Source: VRUE01 sp036276735 (GTDB taxonomy: Bacteria > Actinomycetota > Thermoleophilia > Solirubrobacterales > 70-9). From it: DNA of 64,000 bases. Each line of letters opens with the position of its first letter. Positions within the stretch are counted from its first letter, which is position 1. The position numbers and the translations under genes are program-made. Positions 28,999-36,556 of the stretch are shown piece by piece. The stretch lies in NCBI GenBank assembly GCA_036276735.1, contig DASUOH010000043.1, positions 1-64,000 of the forward strand, written 5' to 3'. The notes beneath the pieces are model-generated. The model did not search any database. It was not told the DNA's origin and worked only from the letters and a program-made list of their open reading frames with translations.

Positions 28999-29778
28999 AT
29001 GCTTCGGCTCTGGGCGGCCATAGGAGCGCGGCTTCCGCGCGGATGGGGTGACCTCGGTCGCCAGATCGCCCTCGTGCTGGTCGTCAACACGGCCTACGAG
29101 ATCGTGCGCGGCATCGCCGACGGCAAGAAGTCGGTCGCCTTCGCCCACGGCCAGCAGGTGATCGACGCCGAGCGGGCCACCGGCACCTTCTTCGAGCCCG
29201 ACCTGCAGGCGCTCTTCCTCCCTGCCCAGTGGGTGATGGACTTCGCCAATCAGGTCTACATGAACAGCCAGTTCGCGGTCGTCCTCGGCTTCTTCGTCTG
29301 GCTCTACTTCTTCCGCAACGAGTCCTTCTACTTCGTCCGCAACATGTTCGCCGCCGCGATGGGCCTGGCGCTGATCGGCTACGCCCTCTACCCGACCGCG
29401 CCGCCGCGGATGTTCCCGGAGTACGGCTTCGTCGACACGATCAACGACTACTCGAGCGTCAACCACGACTCCGCCCTGACCAAGCTGCTGATCAACCCCT
29501 ACGCGGCGGTGCCGAGCCTGCACTGCGCCTTCGCCCTGATGATCGGCCTGACCGGTTTCCAGCTGGTCCGCAACCCCGCGCTGAAGGCGCTCTGGGCAGC
29601 GTGGCCGCTGCTCGTCGCCTGGGTCGTCATGGTCACCGGCAACCACTACTGGATCGACATCGTGCTCGGCTGGGCGGTGGCGCTCGGCGCGGCGCTGGTC
29701 GCCCGCGAGCTGCTGGCCCGCGCTCGCCCCGAGAAGTGGTCGTGGCGGGCCGGCGCGCCGCGCGAGGCCGAGGCGTAG
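28999..29778 (+). CDS. PAP2/inositolphosphotransferase (Aur1-like) membrane protein
   Basis: A 259-residue polytopic protein with about six helices. The three PAP2 catalytic blocks have the Aur1/IPC-synthase form: LYPTAPPRMFPEYGF, VPSLHCAFAL (first His) and VTGNHYWIDIVLGW (second His and Asp). Followed by a CDP-alcohol phosphatidyltransferase and ino1, so it most likely acts on an inositol lipid or polyprenyl phosphate, for example dephosphorylating phosphatidylinositol phosphate. ATG at 28999 chosen as the first after palindrome B2. Confidence 0.85.
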   Translation: MLRLWAAIGARLPRGWGDLGRQIALVLVVNTAYEIVRGIADGKKSVAFAHGQQVIDAERATGTFFEPDLQALFLPAQWVMDFANQVYMNSQFAVVLGFFVWLYFFRNESFYFVRNMFAAAMGLALIGYALYPTAPPRMFPEYGFVDTINDYSSVNHDSALTKLLINPYAAVPSLHCAFALMIGLTGFQLVRNPALKALWAAWPLLVAWVVMVTGNHYWIDIVLGWAVALGAALVARELLARARPEKWSWRAGAPREAEA

Positions 29779-29828
29779 CGCCCGGCAATTTCGCCGCGCC
29801 GCGGGCCTGGCCGATAGCCTCAACCACG

Positions 29829-30497
29829 ATGGAACCGTCGGCACCCCCGAGCCGGCCCGGTGGGCGCCGCAACGGCCGCCAGGCGCGCAACACGCAGGAG
29901 CTCCGCGCCTACGCGCGCGATCGCCTCATCGAGTCGCGCCTCACCCCCAACGCGATCTCGATGGCGGGCCTGGTCGGCAACGTCGTCGCCGCCGTGCTCG
30001 TCACGCAGCGCCTCTTCTTTCTCGCGGGCGTGGCCTTCATCCTCGGCTCGGTGATGGACACCCTCGACGGTCGCTACTCGCGGATGTCGGGCAAGGGCAC
30101 CCTCTTCGGCGCCTTCCTCGACTCGACGCTTGACCGGGTCGAGGAGGGGATCGTGCTGGCCGCCGTCGCCGGCTACTTCGCCGCCAAGGGCGACGACTTC
30201 GCCGCCGCGATGTGCGTGATCGCGGTGCTCGGCTCCCTGATGGTCTCCTACACGCGGGCTCGCGCCGAGGCGCTCGGGGTCGAGTGCAAGGTGGGGTTGG
30301 CAACGCGGCCCGTCCGGGTAGTGTTGCTCTCCATTGGCCTGGTTTTGGCCAAGGGAGCCGGCGTTGTAGACGTTGAGTTGCTGGCCCCGGCGATCTACGC
30401 TATCGCGGCCCTGACCACGATCACGGCGGTCCAGCGCGTATGGCACGTAAGAAACGAGCTTTCAAGCGAGGCCCAGGGGCCGCCCAGCCAGCTGTAA
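29829..30497 (+). CDS. CDP-alcohol phosphatidyltransferase, probable phosphatidylinositol-phosphate synthase
   Basis: A 222-residue membrane enzyme. Catalytic motif DTLDGRYSRMSGKG followed by GAFLDSTLDR fits D-x2-D-G-x2-(A)-R-x8-G-x3-D-x3-D, with the usual Ala replaced by Ser. Five or six helices. In actinobacteria this class joins CDP-diacylglycerol to inositol-1-phosphate; the ino1 gene 64 bp downstream supplies exactly that substrate. Polar N-terminal extension of 30 residues. Confidence 0.9.
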   Translation: MEPSAPPSRPGGRRNGRQARNTQELRAYARDRLIESRLTPNAISMAGLVGNVVAAVLVTQRLFFLAGVAFILGSVMDTLDGRYSRMSGKGTLFGAFLDSTLDRVEEGIVLAAVAGYFAAKGDDFAAAMCVIAVLGSLMVSYTRARAEALGVECKVGLATRPVRVVLLSIGLVLAKGAGVVDVELLAPAIYAIAALTTITAVQRVWHVRNELSSEAQGPPSQL

Positions 30498-30561
30498 CCA
30501 GTCAACGTCGTCGGTGTGCTTTGCCACCCAGCCCGACCAGAAGGAAGGACTTCCAGCTTTC

Positions 30562-31722
30562 ATGAGTGAGACCAACGGATTGAACGGCGCCAACGGCGTC
30601 GGCCGCCAGGACGAGAAGGTCCGCGTCGCGATCGTCGGCGTGGGCAACTGCGCCAACTCGTTCATCCAGGGCGTCGAGTACTACAAGGACGCCGATCCGG
30701 CCGAGCAGGTGCCGGGCCTCATGCACGTCGACCTCGGCGGCTACCACGTCCGCGACGTCGAGTTCGTCGCCGCCTTCGACATCGACTCCGAGAAGGTCGG
30801 CAAGGACCTCTCCGAGGCGATCTGGTCGGGCCAGAACGACACGATCAAGTTCGCCGAGGTGCCCAACCTCGGCGTCGAGGTCCAGCGCGGCATGACCCAC
30901 GATGGCCTCGGCAAGTACCTGAAACAGAAGATCACCAAAGCGCCGGGTGAAACCGTCGATGTGGTCGGGGTGCTGAAAGAGGCCAAGGCGGACGTGCTGG
31001 TCTGCTACCTGCCGGTCGGCTCCGAGGAGGCGACCAAGTGGTACGTCGAACAGGCTCTCAAAGCCGGCGTCGGCTTCGTCAACTGCCTGCCGGTCTTCAT
31101 CGCCCGCGAGGACTACTGGGACAAGCGCTTCCGCGAGGCCGGCCTGCCGATCATCGGCGACGACATCAAGTCCCAGGTCGGCGCGACGATCGTCCACCGC
31201 CAGCTGGCTCGGCTCTTCCACGAGCGGGGCGTGCGGATGGAGCGCACCTCGCAGCTCAACGTCGGCGGCAACATGGACTTCTTCAACATGCTCGAGCGCG
31301 AGCGGCTCGACTCGAAGAAGATCTCCAAGACCAACGCCGTCACCTCGATCATGGGTCACGAGCTGCCCGACGAGGATGTCCACGTGGGCCCCTCCGACTA
31401 CGTCGCCTGGCTGACCGACCGTAAGTGGGCGCACATCCGCCTCGAGGGCAAAGCCTTCGGCGACGTGCCGCTCAACGTCGAGCTGAAGCTCGAGGTCTGG
31501 GACTCGCCCAACTCGGCCGGCGTCGTGATCGACGCGGTGCGGATCATCAAGCTGGCGCTCAACAACGGCGTCGCCGGCCAGCTCGACGGGCCGTCGAGCT
31601 ACCTGATGAAGTCGCCGCACACGCAGCGGCCCGACGACGAGGCGCGCGAGCAGACCGACGAGTTCATCGCCGCCAACGCCAAGGGCAAGTCGCCGGCGCC
31701 TGGGGCGAGCGTCTCGGCCTAG
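30562..31722 (+). CDS. ino1: Myo-inositol-1-phosphate synthase
   Basis: A 386-residue NAD-dependent isomerase making inositol-1-phosphate from glucose-6-phosphate. N-terminal Rossmann motif VRVAIVGVGNCANSFIQGVE, then GDDIKSQVGATIVHRQLARL, QLNVGGNMDFFNML and SKTNAVTS with the catalytic lysines. This is the short actinobacterial form. ATG at 30562 has AGAAGGAAGG upstream. Central gene of the inositol-lipid operon. Confidence 0.97.
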   Translation: MSETNGLNGANGVGRQDEKVRVAIVGVGNCANSFIQGVEYYKDADPAEQVPGLMHVDLGGYHVRDVEFVAAFDIDSEKVGKDLSEAIWSGQNDTIKFAEVPNLGVEVQRGMTHDGLGKYLKQKITKAPGETVDVVGVLKEAKADVLVCYLPVGSEEATKWYVEQALKAGVGFVNCLPVFIAREDYWDKRFREAGLPIIGDDIKSQVGATIVHRQLARLFHERGVRMERTSQLNVGGNMDFFNMLERERLDSKKISKTNAVTSIMGHELPDEDVHVGPSDYVAWLTDRKWAHIRLEGKAFGDVPLNVELKLEVWDSPNSAGVVIDAVRIIKLALNNGVAGQLDGPSSYLMKSPHTQRPDDEAREQTDEFIAANAKGKSPAPGASVSA

Positions 31723-31730
31723 CCGGGACC

Positions 31731-33032
31731 GTGCCCGACGCACCGCTCTCGATTGCGCAGGTCTCGCCGCACCGGCGGGGCACCGAGAACCGGGTCAACG
31801 ACTTTGTCCGGCGCGCCTCCGAGGAGCTGGAGGCGCGCGGGCATCGGGTGCTGCGGGTCGGGGCGGGCGACCCGGTCAAGCGGTTGCTCGCCTCGGGCGA
31901 GCTCGACGTAGTCCACGTCCACGACCCGTTCGCGCCGAGCGTCGCCTCGGCGGCGCTGCGCCACTCCCTCTCGCTCAACGTCGCGACGTTCCACTCGCAG
32001 CGCGAACGTCTCTTCTCGACCCAAGTGGCGCGGCCGCTGGTCGAGATCTTTTTCGGACGGCTGGACGCTCGCACCGTGTCGACCGCGGCTACGGGGCGGC
32101 TGCTCGAGCGCTACTTCCCGGGTTCCTACGAGCTGATCGAGCCCGGCGGCGACGGGCGTGACTGGGCGCGGGTCGCGGCCGAGCTGGAGGAGGTCTACCG
32201 GCGCCTGCTGGCGCGCCGCCACGATCCGGCCGGCGACCCGGAGGTCCGCGAGCGGATCGCGACGCGGCCGCTGATCGAGGTCGACCTGCACATGCACACC
32301 GACCACTCGCCCGACTGCGCGACGCCGGTCGAGGTGCTGCTCGAGACGGCGCGCGATCGCGACCTCGGGGCGATCGCGATCACCGACCACAACGAGGTCT
32401 CCGGGGCGCTGGAGGCGCGCCGGATCGCGGCGGAGATGGGCGGCATCAAGGTGATCGTCGCCGAGGAGGTCAAGACCGCCGAGCAGGGCGAGGTGATCGG
32501 GCTCTTCCTCGAGGAGAAGATCCCGAAGGGGATGACGATGGCCGAGACGATCACCGCGATCCGTGAGCAGGGCGGGCTCGTCTACGTCCCCCATCCCTTC
32601 GATCGCTTCCACTCTGTGCCCGACTACGAGCACCTGCTCGACATCGTCGAGGAGATCGACATCCTCGAGGTCTTCAACCCGCGGGTGGCGCTGACCGCCT
32701 TCAACGAGGAGGCCGAGCGCTTTGCCCGCAAGTACCGGATCGTGCCGGGGGCCGGCTCCGATAGCCACGTCGCCCAGGGGTTGGGCAGCGTGCGGGTGCG
32801 GATCCACGACTTCGATGGCCCGGCCGAGTTCCTCGAGGCGATGCGCGACGCCGACATCACCCGCAAGCACAAGAACCTCGTCTACGTGCAGGCGCTGAAG
32901 CTGCTGCAGACGACCGGCCGGCCGAAGGCACCCAAACGCAGCGTCCCGGACGCCAAGCCGGTGCGCGGCGGGCGGCCGCGCAAACGCCGCTCGGCCGGCG
33001 GAATCTCCGGAAGGAGCGGAGGCAAGAGCTGA
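31731..33032 (+). CDS. Fusion of glycosyltransferase-4 N-terminal domain and PHP phosphoesterase domain
   Basis: A 433-residue two-domain protein. Residues 1-140 look like the acceptor half of a GT4 glycosyltransferase (SIAQVSPHRRGTENRVNDF, LDVVHVHDPFAPSVAS, NVATFHSQRERLFST) but the donor-binding GT1 half is missing. Residues about 180-395 form a PHP domain with the metal-site motifs VDLHMHTDHSPDC, AIAITDHNEVSG, YVPHPFDRFH and AGSDSHVAQGLG. The C-terminus is a basic tail. GTG at 31731 lies 8 bp after ino1, so it belongs to the inositol operon and may hydrolyse an inositol-linked phosphate; that is inference. Confidence 0.82.
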   Translation: MPDAPLSIAQVSPHRRGTENRVNDFVRRASEELEARGHRVLRVGAGDPVKRLLASGELDVVHVHDPFAPSVASAALRHSLSLNVATFHSQRERLFSTQVARPLVEIFFGRLDARTVSTAATGRLLERYFPGSYELIEPGGDGRDWARVAAELEEVYRRLLARRHDPAGDPEVRERIATRPLIEVDLHMHTDHSPDCATPVEVLLETARDRDLGAIAITDHNEVSGALEARRIAAEMGGIKVIVAEEVKTAEQGEVIGLFLEEKIPKGMTMAETITAIREQGGLVYVPHPFDRFHSVPDYEHLLDIVEEIDILEVFNPRVALTAFNEEAERFARKYRIVPGAGSDSHVAQGLGSVRVRIHDFDGPAEFLEAMRDADITRKHKNLVYVQALKLLQTTGRPKAPKRSVPDAKPVRGGRPRKRRSAGGISGRSGGKS

Positions 33033-33694
33033 TGCAAGGAGGCGGCGCTGGAGGAGCCGCGCCCGGCTCGTCAAAGAGATCGGCCAGCGTGCCGGCCACC
33101 GACGACGAGATCCGCGAGAAGTACCTCGAGCGGGCTATCCGCGAGCTCAATCACCTCACTCACGAGCTGCAGGACTGCAAGCACTGCCCGCGCGGCAAGT
33201 TGATGCCGGTCCTCGGCTCGGGCCACCCGCAGGCCGACGTCTTCATGGTCAAGCACGCGCCGGGCGTGGCGGAGATCGAAGAGGGGGTCGCCTTCTACGG
33301 CCGTGCCGGCAATGCCTTGATGAAAAGCTTCAAACGGCTCGGCATCGACCCGCTCGTCGTCTACGGCACCCTCTGCGTCAAGTGCCCGATCGCCGAGCCC
33401 GACCTGGCGGCTGAAGAGTGCATCCGGCGCCTGGTCGAGGAGATCGCGATCGTCCAACCGAAGATCCTGGTCGTGATGGGCGAGCCGGCGCTGCGCACCC
33501 TCAACGGCCTCGAAGTCCCGCTGTCGCGCACGATCGAGCAGCGCGAGGGTGAGATCCAGGCCTTCACCCCGACCGTCGACGCCCTCTACACGCCCGATAT
33601 CGACGACTCGCTAGACGAGGAGGGCGCCAAGCAGCGCTTCTGGCGCTCCTTCAAGGTGCTCGGCGAGTGGTACGAGGACCTGCCGCCGTACTGA
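33032..33694 (+). CDS. Uracil-DNA glycosylase superfamily protein, atypical family-4-like
   Basis: A 220-residue protein with the layout of iron-sulfur UDGs: cysteine pair in LQDCKHCPRGKLMPVLGSG, motif-1-like VKHAPGVAEIEEGVAFYGRAG, VYGTLCVKCPIAEP with the second cysteine region, and ILVVMGEPALRTL. The family-4 HPA/HPS motif 2 is not visible; the C-terminus instead reads TPTVDALYTPDID. Start overlaps the previous stop as TGATG. Glycosylase activity is uncertain. Confidence 0.75.
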   Translation: MQGGGAGGAAPGSSKRSASVPATDDEIREKYLERAIRELNHLTHELQDCKHCPRGKLMPVLGSGHPQADVFMVKHAPGVAEIEEGVAFYGRAGNALMKSFKRLGIDPLVVYGTLCVKCPIAEPDLAAEECIRRLVEEIAIVQPKILVVMGEPALRTLNGLEVPLSRTIEQREGEIQAFTPTVDALYTPDIDDSLDEEGAKQRFWRSFKVLGEWYEDLPPY

Positions 33695-33812
33695 GCGGGC
33701 GCTCATCCGACCTTGACCACACCCCAGCGGGGTCAATGTCGGCTGCGCAATAGAACAGCAGGGTCTTTTTCGTAGACTCCCGGGTCTTCTGCGGACCCTT
33801 ACCTCTCGTCAT
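33651..33812 (-). CDS. Possible small basic protein opposite the UDG gene end
   Basis: A 53-residue frame starting MTRGKGPQKTRESTKKT, preceded by AAGGAG 12 bases upstream. Its N-terminus resembles small Lys-rich proteins seen in actinobacteria, but the rest is unremarkable and its 3' end overlaps the UDG gene on the other strand. Low confidence; could be a shadow. Confidence 0.25.
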   Translation of the reverse strand: MTRGKGPQKTRESTKKTLLFYCAADIDPAGVWSRSDERPLSTAAGPRTTRRAP

Positions 33813-33848
33813 ATCCACCCAGCTCTCCTTGCCGTTGTCGGCACGGCG

Positions 33849-34361
33849 TTGCTCTGGCTTCTCTTGCCCGCCGGTCTCGCGCAGGCGGTCGACTATGACT
33901 GCTCCCACTTCTCCAATCAGGCGGAAGCGCAGGAGTACCTGTACCCAGGCGACCCCCACCGCCTCGATGGCGACAACGACGGGGTCGCGTGCGAGAGCCT
34001 TCCCTGTCCCTGTTCGTACGGGTCGACGCCACCGTCGGAACCGATTCCTCCCCCACCGCCCCCGCCCGAAGAAGAACCGCTGCGGCTGAGGGTCTATGTC
34101 GCCTGCGGCCTGTCCGAATACGCACGGCCAGCGCGGGAATGCCCGCATCGAAGCAAGGTCGGCGCTTTCATCCGGGCCAACCGAGAACTTCTCTACACCG
34201 TGTGCGTCCGGTTCCCCACGGGGCGGCGCGTCTGCACGGAACAGGTGGCGCAGGCGGGAGTTCTCTACGTCAACAGGGTGACGACGAACATCGTCGGCTG
34301 GCACAAGGTGGTCTGGAGGACCGAAGGCCGCCGGCTAGTCCGCTACTTCTGGCGGCGCTAG
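33849..34361 (+). CDS. Exported Excalibur-domain protein
   Basis: A protein of about 170 residues. The Excalibur calcium-binding motif is YDCSHFSNQAEAQEYL ... DGDNDGVACESLPC with the DxDxDGxxCE core. A Pro-rich linker (PPPPPPPEEEP) and a C-terminal domain of about 90 residues with three cysteines follow. TTG at 33849 leaves only a short signal segment; the frame continues upstream to a CTG at 33789 that would give a full signal peptide (HPALLAVVGTALLWLLLPAG), so the true start is unresolved. Confidence 0.7.
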   Translation: MLWLLLPAGLAQAVDYDCSHFSNQAEAQEYLYPGDPHRLDGDNDGVACESLPCPCSYGSTPPSEPIPPPPPPPEEEPLRLRVYVACGLSEYARPARECPHRSKVGAFIRANRELLYTVCVRFPTGRRVCTEQVAQAGVLYVNRVTTNIVGWHKVVWRTEGRRLVRYFWRR

Positions 34362-35002
34362 GACGCCTGGGCGGGCGCCGGCGCCGGCGGGCGTTTGTCG
34401 CCGTTGGCCTCGAGGATGTGCTCGGCGGTGCTTTTCGGTGAGAGGAAGCGGTCGATCAGCGCGAGGGCGACGGCGGAGGCGACGAAGGCGAGGTGGATGA
34501 CCGTCTGCCAGAGCATCGTCTCGGAGTCGATCCGGTCGGCGTTGATGAAGGTCTGCAGCAGGTGAATCGAGGAGATGCCGATGATCGCCATCGCCAGCTT
34601 GACCTTGAGCACGTTGGCGTTGACGTGGGAGAGCCACTCCGGCTGGTCGGGGTGGTCGCGCATCTGGATTCGGGAGACGAAGGTCTCGTAGCCGCCGATG
34701 ATCACCATGATCAGCAGGTTGGCGATCATCACCACGTCGACCAGGCCGAGCACGAGCAGCATCACGTCGTTCTCGGTCAGCCCGCCGACGTCCTTCACCA
34801 GGTGCCAGAGCTCCTGCATGAAGCGCCACACGTAGACGCCCTGGGCGACGATCAGCCCCAGGTAGAGGGGAGCCTGCAGCCAGCGGCTGAAGAAGATCGT
34901 GCCGCCGACGAAGCCGGCGAGGGGGCGGTCGGCTGACATTCGGTCGTCCATCGGGTGGGCATCCTGCCACTGGCCGCGGCGGGAACCGAACTTTGGCTGC
35001 AT
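34358..35002 (-). CDS. UPF0114/YqhA-family membrane protein
   Basis: A 214-residue protein with four hydrophobic segments (FSRWLQAPLYLGLIVAQG, MLLVLGLVDVVMIANLLIMV, LAMAIIGISSIHLLQTF and HLAFVASAVALALIDRF), matching the YqhA/TIGR00645 family of unknown function. A later ATG at 34951 is also possible. Overlaps the convergent Excalibur gene by 4 bp. Confidence 0.85.
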   Translation of the reverse strand: MQPKFGSRRGQWQDAHPMDDRMSADRPLAGFVGGTIFFSRWLQAPLYLGLIVAQGVYVWRFMQELWHLVKDVGGLTENDVMLLVLGLVDVVMIANLLIMVIIGGYETFVSRIQMRDHPDQPEWLSHVNANVLKVKLAMAIIGISSIHLLQTFINADRIDSETMLWQTVIHLAFVASAVALALIDRFLSPKSTAEHILEANGDKRPPAPAPAQAS

Positions 35003-35021
35003 TGATGACCCTATGGCGATG

Positions 35022-35041
35022 AAAAGGCAGCCAAAGCTGCC
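35022..35041 (-). terminator. Rho-independent terminator of LLM oxidoreductase gene
   Basis: On the minus strand GGCAGC-TTTG-GCTGCC followed by TTTTC, ten bases after the stop of the oxidoreductase gene. Classical stem, loop and U-run. Confidence 0.8.
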
Positions 35042-35050
35042 GTAGGGCGG

Positions 35051-35833
35051 TTAGGAGCTCGGTGCGGCTGCCGCGGCCAGCCCGGTCATCGGCTCGACCT
35101 TGGCGCTGGCGAGACCGCGGACGACGACGGTGTCGAGCGCGCGGTAGGTGGCGAGCGCCTGCTGCGCCGCCTCGGGATCGGCGACGGCGACGCCCACCGT
35201 GCCCTCGGGCTCGCCGAGGCGGGCGAAGTGGTTGCGGTAGCCGTCGTGGAGGTTGCGGTAGAAGGACTCCTCCTTGGCGAGGCGCGCTGCCGCGTCATCG
35301 CCGACGGCGGTGCGGACGTAGCCGAAGACGGGCGGGGTGTCGCGACCCGCCTCGCGGGCGCCCTCCTCGACCCGCTCGCGCGCTTGGGCCGCGAACGCCG
35401 GCGTCATCCAGTTGAAGAAGACCCCGTCGAACTCGGAGCCCGCGAAGGCGCACATCTTCGGCCCCATCGCGGCGAGGACGAGGCGCACACCGGGCAGGCG
35501 GTCGCGCAGCTCGGGGAGCGCCTCGCGCATCCGCGTCAGCGGCTTCTCGGAGAAGCCCGCGCCGACCCCGAGCCAGAGGCGCGCCCGGTCGAGCCCGAGC
35601 CGCTCGACGTCGGCGGCGATCTGCTCGGGCGGCGTGCGGTCGATTGCTATCACCGCGACGCCGAGGTCGACCTCGGGCGCGGCGGCGGCGAACTCCGCGA
35701 GCGTCTCGAGCCCCTTCGCGCCGGGGTGGTCGTTCGACCACATCGAGGCGTAGCCCAGCTCCGCGCAGCGTGCGGCCAGCGGCCGCGCCACCTCGGGGTC
35801 GAGTCCCGCAGCGACTCCAAATCCACGACTCAC
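35051..35833 (-). CDS. LLM-class (F420-dependent type) oxidoreductase
   Basis: A 260-residue luciferase-like TIM-barrel enzyme. Recognisable: LAARCAELGYASMWSNDHPG, RARLWLGVGAGFSEKPL and FDGVFFNWMTPAFAAQAR. Shorter than the 300-350 residues typical of the family, as in the compact actinobacterial subgroup. Substrate unknown. Ends at a strong terminator. Confidence 0.85.
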   Translation of the reverse strand: MSRGFGVAAGLDPEVARPLAARCAELGYASMWSNDHPGAKGLETLAEFAAAAPEVDLGVAVIAIDRTPPEQIAADVERLGLDRARLWLGVGAGFSEKPLTRMREALPELRDRLPGVRLVLAAMGPKMCAFAGSEFDGVFFNWMTPAFAAQARERVEEGAREAGRDTPPVFGYVRTAVGDDAAARLAKEESFYRNLHDGYRNHFARLGEPEGTVGVAVADPEAAQQALATYRALDTVVVRGLASAKVEPMTGLAAAAAPSS

Positions 35834-35857
35834 GGGCTCAGCCTATAAGCGGCACGC

Positions 35858-36274
35858 TCAAGCGAGGGAGCCGCGCGGGACGATCCACTGGGTCGGCTGG
35901 CCAGTCAGCTCTGCGATTCGTTCGAAGTCGGCGTCGTAGTGGAGGACCGCCAAGCCCGCCCTCTCCGCGCAGGCGGCGATCAGCAGGTCGGGCAACGGCA
36001 CGGCACGGTGCTGGGAGCGCTCCGCCAGCATCGCCTGGACTTCGAGGGCTCGTTCCATGCAGGCGTCGTCGACCGGCGCCCGTGACATTCCTCGAAGGGC
36101 TTCCGCGAGGGCGCGGTAAGTCGCACGGCTGCTCGCGCTGTAGAGCAGCTCCAGATCGACTATGCCGCAGGTCGCGATCTCCCCCGCGATCAACAGCGGC
36201 TCCAGCACCTCGCGCACCTCTGGCCTTGTCTCGCGCCGGGTCAGCGCGCTCTTGTCGGCGAGGAAGGTTGCCAC
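35858..36274 (-). CDS. VapC PIN-domain toxin
   Basis: A 138-residue PIN ribonuclease: MATFLADKSALTRR (first Asp), CGIVDLELLYSASSR (Glu) and VPLPDLLIAACAERAGLAVLHYDADFERIA (acidic pair). Downstream of its RHH antitoxin by 7 bp. Confidence 0.9.
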   Translation of the reverse strand: MATFLADKSALTRRETRPEVREVLEPLLIAGEIATCGIVDLELLYSASSRATYRALAEALRGMSRAPVDDACMERALEVQAMLAERSQHRAVPLPDLLIAACAERAGLAVLHYDADFERIAELTGQPTQWIVPRGSLA

Positions 36275-36281
36275 CCCGGCT

Positions 36282-36503
36282 CTAGCGCCAGGCGCCTGAC
36301 ATCGTGTCCGGATCGTCGAGCTCCAGCGCCCCAGGCTGGAAGAGGATCTCCGCCAACGCTTTGCGCTGACGCGATTTAACGACCTCCGACAGGGCGGCGT
36401 CGACCGTGTCGGTGAGCGTCCTCGTACCGAGGATCTCCCTGGCGGCGTCGACCTTGTTCGGGTCGATCTCGAAGGAGGTCTTGCGGCGCCGAGTAAGGAC
36501 CAT
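36282..36503 (-). CDS. VapB-type ribbon-helix-helix antitoxin
   Basis: A 73-residue protein: RKTSFEIDPNKVDAAREILG forms the beta strand and first helix, TLTDTVDAALSEVVK the second; C-terminus LDDPDTMSGAWR would inhibit the toxin. First gene of the pair. Confidence 0.85.
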   Translation of the reverse strand: MVLTRRRKTSFEIDPNKVDAAREILGTRTLTDTVDAALSEVVKSRQRKALAEILFQPGALELDDPDTMSGAWR

Positions 36504-36556
36504 GGATCGAAGATAGCAAGACGCGAGTACGGAGATAGCAGATCGCGGCTAATCCG

